From a virus: a stretch of DNA of 42,469 nt. The notes beneath the pieces were generated by a model. The model did not search any database, was not told the DNA's origin, and saw nothing but the letters and a program-made list of their open reading frames with translations. The stretch covers positions 1 to 42,469 of the IMG/VR virus record IMGVR_UViG_3300044822_000077; one strand, given 5' to 3'. A program made the translations under genes and the position numbers. Below are positions 18,495 to 26,000 of this stretch, piece by piece (within the stretch, counting starts at the first letter, position 1; each line of letters starts with the position of its first letter).

Positions 18495-19170
18495 TGCTCT
18501 TTTCCTGGCCTCCGAGGCAGCAACGGCGCAGAGCGTGCTCACCCCGTGGGCGTCTCTGCCGTCCTATTTCCGCTCGCAGATCAGCAACGACGGCCTCTTT
18601 GTAAAGGGGGTTGGCGTTGATACTTGGTATGCCCTGGAGGTCAACCCTGCTACTGGAGAACTACCCGTTACGGGGTCCTTTACCTTCTCGGGCCTCCTGG
18701 AAGAAGACCATAACTACGGCGTGGTTGGCGCGGATACGCTCCGCACGGCGGCGCAGATCGGGAATGCTACTGGGGCGGCTGATTTCGGCGCCGGCAATTA
18801 CTCGGCACAGACGCTGCGTACCGTTATAGCTTCCAATCAGCCCAGCATAGCGGTAACGCAGGGCGGCAAATCAACGGCAGCCTTGATTTATAATAGCTAC
18901 TCCAGTACTCCCGTCACAACCGGTTCCTACGTACAGCTGGTAGCCTCGACCTCATCGCCTATCACCCAACTGATCATCTTTGATTCGTCGGGGTCCGCCA
19001 TGATCCTCGGGGTTGGCGGTAGCGGCTCGGAGGTGGCTCAGCTCTACGTGCCGCCAGGAGGCAGTACAGCCGGTTTTAGCTTGGCCATCCCATCGGGATC
19101 GCGCATCGCTTATAAAGCGCTCGATGCCAATGCGACATCGGGAGAACTCATCATAACCGGCTTGGATTAA
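18457..19170 (+). CDS. Fibre-type beta protein with Sec signal peptide
   Basis: This is a 237-residue protein. ATG 18457 follows GGAGG at a 6-bp spacing, which decides the start; an in-frame ATG at 18415 lies deeper in the previous gene. The N-terminus has a basic residue, a hydrophobic core (AVTLVSALFLASEA) and an ATA-Q cleavage site at about residue 25, a typical Sec signal peptide. The mature part is Ser/Thr/Gly-rich beta. One segment, LRTAAQIGNATGAADFGAG, is of a type I recall from phage surface proteins, and the C-terminal beta domain is Ser/Gly-rich. A fibre or surface protein is likely, but an exported one is unusual for a virion component. Confidence 0.65.
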   Translation: MISGLWRAVTLVSALFLASEAATAQSVLTPWASLPSYFRSQISNDGLFVKGVGVDTWYALEVNPATGELPVTGSFTFSGLLEEDHNYGVVGADTLRTAAQIGNATGAADFGAGNYSAQTLRTVIASNQPSIAVTQGGKSTAALIYNSYSSTPVTTGSYVQLVASTSSPITQLIIFDSSGSAMILGVGGSGSEVAQLYVPPGGSTAGFSLAIPSGSRIAYKALDANATSGELIITGLD

Positions 19171-19176
19171 CACCCC

Positions 19177-21003
19177 ATGAAGCGCCTCATTGCACTTATT
19201 GTCTGGATGCAGGCCATTGCGGCGCTTGCCGATGCGCCCCTCATTTGGGGTCCCAGTGGCTCGGCTCAGCTTCTCAATAGCGGAAATCTTGTCGCCAAAA
19301 ATGGCAACGTCTACCCGCAAAGCGATAATAGCATCGTCGCTTCAACGGCTATTATCGCCGATGCCTCTGGTTATCTAACTTCAAGCGCTACGACCGCTAC
19401 TCAAATCAGCTACCTTTCGACGACCACCAGCGATGTTCAGGTGCAAATCAATGGGAAAGCCGCAAAAGGCGCGAACAGCGACATCACTAGCTTAAGCGGC
19501 CTAACGACTCCTCTTTCCGTTGGCCAGGGCGGCAGCGGGGCCGCATCTTTCACCGCCAATGACGTCCTACTTGGTAACGGTACCAGTGCTTTTCAAGTTG
19601 TGGCCCCCGGAAGCTCGGGACATGTCCTTACGTCGAATGGGACGACTTGGCAAAGCTCGGCTCCAGCTACAAGTGGGACAGTTACAAGCGTAGGTTTTAG
19701 CGGGGCCGGTGGCATCTTTTCAGTGAGCGGCAGCCCCGTCACGAGCAGCGGCACTATCAGCGAGACCGTGGCCGGGACGAGCGGCGGCATCCCTTACTTT
19801 TCGAGCAGCAGCGCGCTCGGTAGCTCCGCGGCTTTGACAGCAAGCCAGTTGGTTTTGGGCGGAGGCGCGGGCTCGGCTCCTACCTCTCTTGCGGCTGGGT
19901 CTCAATATCAAGTGCTGACAATGGGGGCTAGTAATCCTGGTTATGGCGCGGTGTCGCTTGCGCAAAGCGCGGCCGTCACTGGACAGCTTGGGGTATCGAA
20001 CGGCGGAACGGGTCTTTCCTCTTTGACCGCCAATGGTGTGCTGCTCGGCAACGGCACCGGGACGCCGACCTTTGTCGCGCCAGGGAGCAGCGGGAACGTG
20101 CTGCTCAGCAACGGGACAACCTGGACCAGCGGCACGCTGGCGACAGGACTTACGACGGCCTATGAAGCCAGCACATTTACCGCGGCCGCTGCCTATAACT
20201 ACCTCGTCAACACCACGTCATCGGCCTTCACGGCGACGCTGCCAGCAGGCGCTTCCGGGGCGACGATTCAGTTTGTCGATGACGCATCAACATGGGCGAC
20301 TAACCCGCTGACGATCTGCCCAAACGGCTCTCAGACGATCCAGGGAATCACTGCCGGAAGCTGTCTTGTCGCCAACATCAGCGGCGCTTTCGTGCAAGTT
20401 AGCTGGGACAATACCAACAGCTACTGGACCGTGACGAGCAACGGGTTTTACTATCTCCCAAATGCGACATCGACGTTGGCTGGGCAGGTCAGTACATCAG
20501 CGCAGTCGTTCGCCGGAGAAAAGACATTTACGACAGGCTACAAGGTCAGCAACTTTCAAGCGGTAAGATCTGACGCAAACTTTTCAATTACTGCCTCGAC
20601 ATCTCCGACTCCCACACTATTTAATTGGACCACCACAAATTGGAATAGCAATTCTGACTTCGGAAACAATGCGACGTATGGGGTAACGGCATTCAATTGC
20701 ACAATACCTGGCGTTTATTACTTCACACTTCAGCTTTGGTTTGCCGGTGGTTTACTCACTACAGATACTATTGATATGCAGATCGTCAAAAATGGCTCGC
20801 AAACTCTAAGGAAAGTGACCACAGGCTTTTCTGGAAACGCCCTTGAACTTAGCGGATCAATTATTCTTTCATCAGGTGATGCGGTTTACTCTCAGTTAGC
20901 GATTACCTCAGCATCAGGTAGCCATACCGTAACCGTCTACAACAATGCGACTCAGGTCGGTTTATCTTGGTTCGAAGGATTTTACGAAGGAGCAGGAAGC
21001 TGA
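19177..21003 (+). CDS. Fibre protein with signal peptide, repeats and C1q-like tip
   Basis: This 608-residue protein has an N-terminus (MKRLIALIVWMQAIAALADA) that reads as a Sec signal peptide with an ALA-D cleavage site. The shaft holds two repeats of about 48 residues (about 112-160 and 272-320). Both have a GG(S/T)G...LTANGVLLGNGT-like start, APGSSG in the middle and LSNGTTW at the end, a repeat common in phage fibres. The C-terminal 140 residues show a C1q/TNF-like jelly-roll pattern (CTIPGVYYFTLQLWF, KNGS, SGSIILSSGDAVY, SWFEGFY), a trimeric ligand-binding head. Receptor binding or adhesion is the probable role. The stop overlaps the next ATG. Confidence 0.75.
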   Translation: MKRLIALIVWMQAIAALADAPLIWGPSGSAQLLNSGNLVAKNGNVYPQSDNSIVASTAIIADASGYLTSSATTATQISYLSTTTSDVQVQINGKAAKGANSDITSLSGLTTPLSVGQGGSGAASFTANDVLLGNGTSAFQVVAPGSSGHVLTSNGTTWQSSAPATSGTVTSVGFSGAGGIFSVSGSPVTSSGTISETVAGTSGGIPYFSSSSALGSSAALTASQLVLGGGAGSAPTSLAAGSQYQVLTMGASNPGYGAVSLAQSAAVTGQLGVSNGGTGLSSLTANGVLLGNGTGTPTFVAPGSSGNVLLSNGTTWTSGTLATGLTTAYEASTFTAAAAYNYLVNTTSSAFTATLPAGASGATIQFVDDASTWATNPLTICPNGSQTIQGITAGSCLVANISGAFVQVSWDNTNSYWTVTSNGFYYLPNATSTLAGQVSTSAQSFAGEKTFTTGYKVSNFQAVRSDANFSITASTSPTPTLFNWTTTNWNSNSDFGNNATYGVTAFNCTIPGVYYFTLQLWFAGGLLTTDTIDMQIVKNGSQTLRKVTTGFSGNALELSGSIILSSGDAVYSQLAITSASGSHTVTVYNNATQVGLSWFEGFYEGAGS

Positions 21004-21554
21004 TGCGTACAATAATCTGGATATTATCTCTAGTCTCAACGCTAGCCCTCGGCGCCAACCAAAACCTCTCCAACCGCATCCAGGTCGGCACGGCCAACAT
21101 CGTCGTGCCGGGGACGAGTGCGGGGCTTGTTGCGGCCGCTGGGCTTCCCGGCAATAGTACCGGATCAACCGCTGGGTCTGGGTATGTCGGAGAATTAATC
21201 CAATCGACAGGTAATGGAACAGGCGGGTCCAACGGAACGTCCACGCAACAAGCCTCAATCACACTATCAGCGGGTTCATGGGATGTAACTTCAACGGTAG
21301 TTATCGGTTCAGCGTCTGGCATAACGGCGGCCGTATTTTGTATAAATACCATCAGCGCAAGCGAGTCGGGATGTACGGTCGGCTATGACTTAACATATGT
21401 ATCAGTTCCTGGGACCACATCTAATGCTTCAGGTTCTATCGGTCCTATCCGCAAAACAATTTCTACAAGCACTACGTACTATCTAAATATTCGCACGGTC
21501 GGCGCTGGATCAGTTTCAGAATATTGGAATTTGCGGGCGACTCGCGTTGACTAA
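21003..21554 (+). CDS. Short fibre/receptor-binding type protein with signal peptide
   Basis: This is a 183-residue protein. ATG 21003 overlaps the previous TGA and has AGGAG and GGAAG upstream. The N-terminus MRTIIWILSLVSTLALGANQ is a compact signal peptide. The rest is a Thr/Ser/Gly beta-sandwich with YVGELIQST and a SLSAGSWDVTSTVVI-type strand pair, as in the C-terminal receptor-binding domains of phage tail fibres. This is the third consecutive exported fibre-like product. It could be an adhesin secreted by infected cells instead of a virion part. Confidence 0.65.
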   Translation: MRTIIWILSLVSTLALGANQNLSNRIQVGTANIVVPGTSAGLVAAAGLPGNSTGSTAGSGYVGELIQSTGNGTGGSNGTSTQQASITLSAGSWDVTSTVVIGSASGITAAVFCINTISASESGCTVGYDLTYVSVPGTTSNASGSIGPIRKTISTSTTYYLNIRTVGAGSVSEYWNLRATRVD

Positions 21555-21603
21555 CATGTTGCCTTAACGCCCAATCCCGGGCCTTTGAAATAAGGAGTGT
21601 CCC

Positions 21604-21843
21604 ATGCCTTCAATCCCTCCATTCCTCCTCGGCATCATCAGCCCGCTCATCGAGCAACTGCTCAAGGACGCGGTGACCTCGGCCGACGCCAAGGCGGTCC
21701 TCGTCACGATCCTCCAGCAACTGGAGGCCTTGATCGCCACTGAAGAGGCCAAGGTAACGGGCGTGTTTGCCCCTCTGGCCCAGGACGCGGCCGCGGCCCT
21801 CGACAGCGCCCTCAACGGCGTCATCGCGGCCCTCCAAGCATGA
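21604..21843 (+). CDS. Small helical protein before the endolysin, possible holin-type
   Basis: This 79-residue protein has a strong ribosome site (AAGGAG). The N-terminus is hydrophobic (IPPFLLGIISPLIEQLL); the rest is Ala/Leu/Glu amphipathic helix without basic residues. Its stop overlaps the amidase ATG (ATGA). Position and size are holin-like, but there is no clear transmembrane span, so it may instead be a soluble helical partner. Confidence 0.5.
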   Translation: MPSIPPFLLGIISPLIEQLLKDAVTSADAKAVLVTILQQLEALIATEEAKVTGVFAPLAQDAAAALDSALNGVIAALQA

Positions 21844-22490
21844 TCCACGAGGTCTACATAGTCCCGGCGCTTGGGTACGACGGCGAGCGGTATGACCGGG
21901 GGCACTGCATCGGTACTATGTCGAGCCTCGATGTGATCGATCGCTATGTTGCGGCACTCTATGACGAGCTGGATACAACCGGCGTCCGGGTCAGGAAGGC
22001 GGAGACGCGCAAGAAGCCCGGGGTGCCCTACGGGCAGCGGCACTGCGGCATCTCGCCAAACACGCTTGTCCTGCACTGTGACGCCGGCTGGTCCTACGCC
22101 AAGCATCCGCCCAAGGTGAACCGCTCGCGTGTGCTCCTGGGCATGCCAGAGGCCTCAGAGCTGGGGTGTCTGGTGGGGGAGGCGGTCGTCCATTGGGGGA
22201 AGACCTACTGCTGCTACTTCCACGCGGGGATCACCCCGATCGTCGATGTCGATGACCCGGTAATCGCGGTCGCCGGCACGGTGGGCCTACGCCTGGAGCC
22301 GTTCCAGCTCAATGGTCCCGATGTCGGGGCTTACATGGTGAAGCTGGAGACCCTCGGGCGGGATATTGGCCGGGCGATCGCCGACTACATCCTCACGCGA
22401 GGGCCGGCCGGGCACATGGCGGCTAACTCGGGGGAGTTGGTTCCGCGGCTGGGGATGAAGGGGAGTCCGGCGCTGTCGCGGGTTCGCTGA
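21840..22490 (+). CDS. Endolysin, N-acetylmuramoyl-L-alanine amidase-like (Amidase_3 type)
   Basis: This 216-residue protein would cleave the amide bond between MurNAc and the peptide stem during lysis. Amidase_3 features visible are LVLHCDAGW (metal-binding His, about residue 79), GKTYCCYFHAG, and the C-terminal RLEPFQLNGPDVGAYM with the catalytic-type Glu, followed by a helix resembling IGRAIADYI. The N-terminal His/Glu ligands of the family are less clear (HEVYIVPALGYDGERYDRGH). There is no signal peptide, so a holin is needed. It is the last gene of the late block and overlaps the convergent minus-strand gene by 68 bp. Confidence 0.65.
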   Translation: MIHEVYIVPALGYDGERYDRGHCIGTMSSLDVIDRYVAALYDELDTTGVRVRKAETRKKPGVPYGQRHCGISPNTLVLHCDAGWSYAKHPPKVNRSRVLLGMPEASELGCLVGEAVVHWGKTYCCYFHAGITPIVDVDDPVIAVAGTVGLRLEPFQLNGPDVGAYMVKLETLGRDIGRAIADYILTRGPAGHMAANSGELVPRLGMKGSPALSRVR

Positions 22491-22707
22491 GGTCCAATTC
22501 GTTTAGCTCGTCGCGGAGCTGACCCAACACGCGCCGAAATATTCTCTTTGTCGAATCTTCTAAAAATTTATTCTTGGGAATGAACGTAAGCATGGGAAGG
22601 GAAAGAGGCATCGAATTTATTTTCGCCACCAAGAGTCCTTTCGATGGTTCTCCTTCTCCTCTGTTGTGCCATTCAACAGGTTCAAATTCCAATTTGCGCT
22701 GACTCAT
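22423..22707 (-). CDS. Small hypothetical protein, end of leftward operon
   Basis: This is a 94-residue protein. ATG 22707 has a perfect AGGAGG 4-5 bp away, which decides the start over an upstream in-frame start. The body is MSQRKLEFEPVEW, then a basic helical stretch and a Pro/Ser-rich acidic tail. The tail overlaps the 3' end of the amidase gene on the other strand. No family is recognised. Confidence 0.65.
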   Translation of the reverse strand: MSQRKLEFEPVEWHNRGEGEPSKGLLVAKINSMPLSLPMLTFIPKNKFLEDSTKRIFRRVLGQLRDELNELDLSEPATAPDSPSSPAAEPTPPS

Positions 22708-22746
22708 TTTGCCTCCTGTATGGACCACTGTAACATCGTCGTAATA

Positions 22747-22848
22747 CTAGCCTTTGGCATAGCGGAGCGCCAGCATGTTGCGCTCCCAGTATGCTCCCTC
22801 GGCAAGCTCTTCGGGACTCACACCCTCACGCCATTCATAGATTTTCAC
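22747..22848 (-). CDS. 33-residue small protein
   Basis: A GTG at 22848 with GGAG upstream opens a 33-residue frame (VKIYEWREGVSPEELAEGAY... to TAG at 22747). It begins 17 bp after the glycosyltransferase stop and fills the only gap in this part of the operon. Codons are GC-rich in third position like neighbours. Function unknown. Confidence 0.5.
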   Translation of the reverse strand: MKIYEWREGVSPEELAEGAYWERNMLALRYAKG

Positions 22849-22864
22849 CGAGATTTCTCCAGAT

Positions 22865-23905
22865 TTAGTTCAAAACGAGAAACTCGCGCCAGTACGGCAA
22901 TCCGGCGTCAACATACCGCTTGAGCGCCTTGTACCCATCGGCAGCCGCCTGCGGATCAAACAAAAGCCCGCGCATCCTCCCCGCAAGCGCCGTCGAATCG
23001 TCAGCATTGCACCTCCAATAGTCGGGTACCCACTCGATGGCCTCTCCTACCGCGGAAGGGACCCCCTCGGCTATGCCATCGGCCGTCACGTTGTTGAATG
23101 TCTCAGTAAATGACGGCTGGGCCAGCACATTCATCGCCCCGATCTTGCGCTTAAACTCCGGCCAACTCGCCCAGGGAAACTCCTTAAGCGTGATATTAGG
23201 GAGGCCCTGGGTCCAGGCGACGGCGGTTCGGTAGACGACGTTTCCCGCCCCATCGTGGCGACCACAGTTAATCCAGATCTCCGCATGCACCTTGAGCTGG
23301 TTTGCAAGCTCAATGGCGCCAGCAATTGCGGTACTAAAGTTCTTATAGATTCGCAGGCTGCCAAACGCTCCGATTCTGAGAGTGCCTCCGTTATAGAGAG
23401 GTCGATGGATAGGCTCTTGCCCGTGGATAAAGTACAGATTAGGGAGGTACGTAAGGGGCCGTCCATACATGAACTCCAAGGCCTGGGCGCAGCGGGCGTT
23501 ATTCGATGAGGCGTGGAAGTTGCTAAGCCCCGTCTCAAGGTCGATGGCCTCCCGCACCAGGTTGATGGCTGGCGGCTCTGCCTGGAGGAAGGCGACATTG
23601 CTGTGGCAGTTAAGTGCAAATTCGATGTGCGGGAACTGGCGCGCCAGCTTGGCCAGGAACACGGTGGGGATCCACTGAGCGCAGATGACGACATGGGTCA
23701 CCGGCCGCGGCGAGGTCTCTGCTTTCTCGATAAAGGCGGTCAGGTCATCCGCGCCGAAGATCGGGAGCGCCTCAGCGAAGTAGCCGTTGGCCCGCAGCGT
23801 CTTGGCCGTGTACTGAGCGGTGACGCCCATCCCGATATGGGAGACGTGGCACTCTTTGGAGAAGTTCTTGTAGCAGATCAGCGCATGAACGGCCCTAGTC
23901 GTCAC
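22865..23905 (-). CDS. Glycosyltransferase (GT-B fold, GT4-like)
   Basis: This is a 346-residue protein read from GTG 23905, which has GAGGAC upstream and overlaps the previous stop by only a few bases. A 12-residue longer frame exists upstream. The C-terminal Rossmann half carries LAQPSFTETFNNVTADGIAE and GVPSAVGEAIEW, the sugar-nucleotide-binding and acidic (E-x7-E like) region of GT4 retaining transferases; LRIGAFGSLRIYKN begins that domain. The donor and acceptor are unknown. Phage enzymes of this type modify phage DNA bases, host O-antigen (to block superinfection) or virion proteins. Of these, surface-glycan change is the most economical guess. Confidence 0.75.
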   Translation of the reverse strand: MTTRAVHALICYKNFSKECHVSHIGMGVTAQYTAKTLRANGYFAEALPIFGADDLTAFIEKAETSPRPVTHVVICAQWIPTVFLAKLARQFPHIEFALNCHSNVAFLQAEPPAINLVREAIDLETGLSNFHASSNNARCAQALEFMYGRPLTYLPNLYFIHGQEPIHRPLYNGGTLRIGAFGSLRIYKNFSTAIAGAIELANQLKVHAEIWINCGRHDGAGNVVYRTAVAWTQGLPNITLKEFPWASWPEFKRKIGAMNVLAQPSFTETFNNVTADGIAEGVPSAVGEAIEWVPDYWRCNADDSTALAGRMRGLLFDPQAAADGYKALKRYVDAGLPYWREFLVLN

Positions 23906-24278
23906 TGTCGTTGTCCTCGCGTGGTTGATTGATCCTCGCAATCATCGCACGGAGTTCGTTGTTTTGCGCTTCGATTTTCGTCAATTTTGCGGAAAGGTCG
24001 CCGATGTCGATCATCAAGGCGTCGAACATGTGGCCTACCTGGACCCCATCGGGCCAGCCCTTTAACTTCTTGATCTCGATCATACTGTCACAAAGCCGCA
24101 CGAGAAGATTGGTATGCTCGACGGCTGTCCGGTTCAGCAGGGCCACATCCGCGATAATCTTATCGACTCGTTGCCCCTGGGCTTTCAGTGCTGAATCAAA
24201 ATTGAAATCATGATCACAGGGATTTGCCAGACAATCGACAACCTCAAGGATCTTCTTCAGGTAGGCCTTCTTCTTCAT
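23895..24278 (-). CDS. Helical/coiled-coil hypothetical protein
   Basis: This 127-residue protein is helical throughout. The C-terminus (IDIGDLSAKLTKIEAQNNEL) is a clear leucine-heptad coiled coil with an acidic end. Its ATG overlaps the upstream stop (ATGA). No family is recognised; a small multimerising accessory protein. Confidence 0.65.
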   Translation of the reverse strand: MKKKAYLKKILEVVDCLANPCDHDFNFDSALKAQGQRVDKIIADVALLNRTAVEHTNLLVRLCDSMIEIKKLKGWPDGVQVGHMFDALMIDIGDLSAKLTKIEAQNNELRAMIARINQPREDNDSDD

Positions 24279-24598
24279 CCCGTCGTCCTATTCCGCATCG
24301 CCGCCACCCTCTGTTCATGCTGCTGTTTCCCGCTCGGGACATCCGGCGCCGGCCTCGTCGCCAGCTCAGCCCGGTACTGCGGCAGGAAGACATCGAAGTT
24401 CGCCTGTGCTCGCGCATAGAGCCGGTGCTGGACTGTATCGAAGAGCTTAAGGACTTCCTCCCGGCTCGCCGGCGGTCCGCCCTTGGGCATCACGCTCACG
24501 TCCAGCTCGCGAAGGAACTCGATCCAGATGTTCTTGATCTCCTGGATGCTCACCCATCCGATTGAGGGATCGCTCGACCCTTGTAATGCGCCTTTCAA
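24275..24598 (-). CDS. Hypothetical protein
   Basis: This frame of up to 107 residues opens at TTG 24598 with AGGAG at a good distance. An internal GTG near residue 16 and an ATG near 37 are alternatives. Third-position GC bias supports coding from about residue 16 onward (IQEIKNIWIEFLRELDVS). It overlaps the upstream holin-like gene by 152 bp in another frame. No family is recognised. Confidence 0.55.
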   Translation of the reverse strand: MKGALQGSSDPSIGWVSIQEIKNIWIEFLRELDVSVMPKGGPPASREEVLKLFDTVQHRLYARAQANFDVFLPQYRAELATRPAPDVPSGKQQHEQRVAAMRNRTTG

Positions 24599-24740
24599 GC
24601 TCCGACTCCTGGGCCACTGAGACGGCCAGCGACTGCGAGACAGCCGCCAGCTCGTCCTTGATTTGCATGAGCATATGCACAGCGCCCGCCAAGATGGCGG
24701 GCACGAGCCAGTCCGTTACTTTTTCGTATGTGATTGCCAC
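24447..24740 (-). CDS. Small membrane protein, holin-like
   Basis: This is a 97-residue frame from GTG 24740. A single hydrophobic span (WLVPAILAGAVHMLMQI, residues 11-27) is followed by a charged helix with heptads (LAAVSQSLAVSVAQESELER). This layout is common in phage holins and small spanin-like membrane proteins. From about residue 55 the sequence becomes Gly/Arg/Pro-rich and overlaps the next gene's better-supported frame. That tail may be overprinted or an artefact of a lost stop. Confidence 0.55.
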   Translation of the reverse strand: MAITYEKVTDWLVPAILAGAVHMLMQIKDELAAVSQSLAVSVAQESELERRITRVERSLNRMGEHPGDQEHLDRVPSRAGRERDAQGRTAGEPGGSP

Positions 24741-24749
24741 ATACTAATG

Positions 24750-24905
24750 TTACACGGCCGGGCGGGCACCAGGGAACTTGTCAGCTAGATACTTCACCGT
24801 CCGGGCGGCGTCCTCTGGGCTCGCCTTGGAAAACAGGCGCACCGCTCTCGCTAACAGAAGGGCTTCCGGGACTTGCTGTGGGCGGCGTTGTTTCTTCTCG
24901 GTCAT
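24750..24905 (-). CDS. 51-residue basic small protein
   Basis: ATG 24905 lies 9-10 bp after AGGAG. It opens a 51-residue frame beginning MTEKKQRRPQQVPEALLLAR with a helical core (SPEDAARTVKYLADKF) and ending at TAA 24750. It lies almost wholly inside the 3' part of the upstream gene in another frame, yet its start, length and end spacing (9 bp before the next GTG) fit the operon. Function unknown. Confidence 0.6.
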   Translation of the reverse strand: MTEKKQRRPQQVPEALLLARAVRLFSKASPEDAARTVKYLADKFPGARPAV

Positions 24906-25167
24906 TTTCGACTACTCCTAGCTTAAATCCATAATACGAGGCTCTAACTTGGTTTATCTCGACATTCTGGAGCCTTTTCACAGCAATGTCGATGGCTTTC
25001 TGCGGCGTGTCGCTGACCATCGCGAGGTACGCCCCGAGCGAATCGGTGAGCACCATGGCCAAGATCTTGGGATAGTGCCGATACTTCTTGACGAGCTGCG
25101 CCATAACGACGGCCATATCCATCGCTGCGGTCTCGTGGATCTGGTCTTCATTTTTCTGCTTGCCCAT
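24781..25167 (-). CDS. Hypothetical helical protein
   Basis: This is a 128-residue protein. ATG 25167 with AGGAGG decides the start; the open frame continues upstream without a ribosome site. Residues 10-85 are helical (AMDMAVVMAQLVKKYRHYPK; GAYLAMVSDTPQKAIDIAV); the last 40 residues are disordered and Pro/Gly/Ser-rich where they overlap the 51-residue gene. No family is recognised. Confidence 0.65.
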   Translation of the reverse strand: MGKQKNEDQIHETAAMDMAVVMAQLVKKYRHYPKILAMVLTDSLGAYLAMVSDTPQKAIDIAVKRLQNVEINQVRASYYGFKLGVVENDREETTPPTASPGSPSVSESGAPVFQGEPRGRRPDGEVSS

Positions 25168-25321
25168 GGGGCTCCTCCTTATAGATCCGTGGGCTGACTT
25201 GTCCATCAAAAGCAGACATTAGCTCGTTGACCAATGCACCGATCGAATTGAATGCCTGATCGACCGGAAGGCAGCCGACGACAAATCCTAACGCCGCCGC
25301 CCTTGGCCGCAGTGCTTGCAT
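25148..25321 (-). CDS. Possible 57-residue small protein
   Basis: An ATG at 25321 opens a frame with a hydrophobic centre (LGFVVGCLPVDQAFNSIGAL), ending at TGA 25148, 20 bp inside the next gene. No ribosome site is visible. A 19-codon frame (MNFQLSEFLCKHCGQGRRR) starts just upstream with an ATGA overlap on the Ala-rich gene's stop and runs one base out of phase with it. The two could be parts of one frameshifted gene. Weakly supported. Confidence 0.35.
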   Translation of the reverse strand: MQALRPRAAALGFVVGCLPVDQAFNSIGALVNELMSAFDGQVSPRIYKEEPHGQAEK

Positions 25322-25343
25322 AGAAATTCAGAAAGCTGAAAGT

Positions 25344-26000
25344 TCATGGCTCTTCTCGTTCAATTAACTCGATTAAGTAATTAATTTGCGCCGAGTCAGC
25401 CGCCGAGGCCGCCGAACGAGCCGCCGAGGCCGCCGAATGAACCGCCAAGTCAGCCGCCGAACGAGCCGCCGAGTCAGCCGCCGAACGAGCCGCCCAGTCA
25501 GCCGCCGAAGCCGCCGAGTAAGCCGCCGAGGCCGCCGAACGAGCCGCCGAGTAAGCCGCCGAGGCCGCCGAACGAGCCGCCAAGTAAGCCGCCAAGTCAG
25601 CCGCCGAGTCAGCCGCCGAAGCCGCCGAGTCAGCCGAGTCAGCCGCCGAACGAGCCGCCGAATGAGCCGCCGCAAGTTCCGCCTCTGTTGCCTCGCCTTT
25701 TATAAAACGCTCAGCAACATCACAAGCCACAATACTACGGGGATCAACAGATGTCTGTAGTGCTAGTGCCTGCCGCGCACACCACACCGCAAACAGCCTA
25801 TTTGTTCTGTCAGACAGAAAGTGCTTAGCTACCCAAATCCGATCGCGAGTCGGTACGTTCTCTTGCCGTAAGAAATCCACCACACTGCCCTCATAGTTCT
25901 CGGGCAGCTTCTCGGCCGGGTCATAGCATGGGCCAAGGGCACGGATCTTGTCACAAGTGATTGGCCCAAAGGCGTGGATCAAGGCGGCTTCATCCGTCAT
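25344..26000 (-). CDS. Protein with Ala/Ser-rich helical repeat domain
   Basis: This is a 218-residue protein. The N-terminal 110 residues look globular (RDRIWVAKHFLSDRTNRLFA, then CARQAL...DPRS...AERFIKGEATEAELAAA), resembling small putative immunity-type (Imm5-like) proteins seen in phages and bacteria. Residues 115-205 are nearly pure Ala with Ser, Asp, Arg and Tyr in SAAx units spaced 4-3 and 4-4-3. This heptad/hendecad pattern predicts a long amphipathic helix or coiled coil. Its ATG overlaps the Erf stop, so it is co-translated with Erf. The function is unknown. Confidence 0.7.
   Translation of the reverse strand: MTDEAALIHAFGPITCDKIRALGPCYDPAEKLPENYEGSVVDFLRQENVPTRDRIWVAKHFLSDRTNRLFAVWCARQALALQTSVDPRSIVACDVAERFIKGEATEAELAAAHSAARSAADSADSAASAADSAADLAAYLAARSAASAAYSAARSAASAAYSAASAADWAARSAADSAARSAADLAVHSAASAARSAASAADSAQINYLIELIEREEP
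25391..25672. repeat. Degenerate GCCGCCGAR tandem repeat tract
   Basis: A run of 9- to 12-base units built on GCCGCCGAG, GCCGCCGAA and GCCGAGTCA covers about 280 bp and encodes the Ala/Ser-rich helix on the minus strand. Unit boundaries shift by 3 or 12 bases. The tract could expand or contract by slippage without changing frame. Confidence 0.85.

Noticed and set aside
25386-25760. Arg/Ser-rich plus-strand frame over the repeat tract
   Set aside because: A mirror of the Ala-rich gene; RRxSRR repeats arise from reading GCCGCCGAR in the wrong frame.
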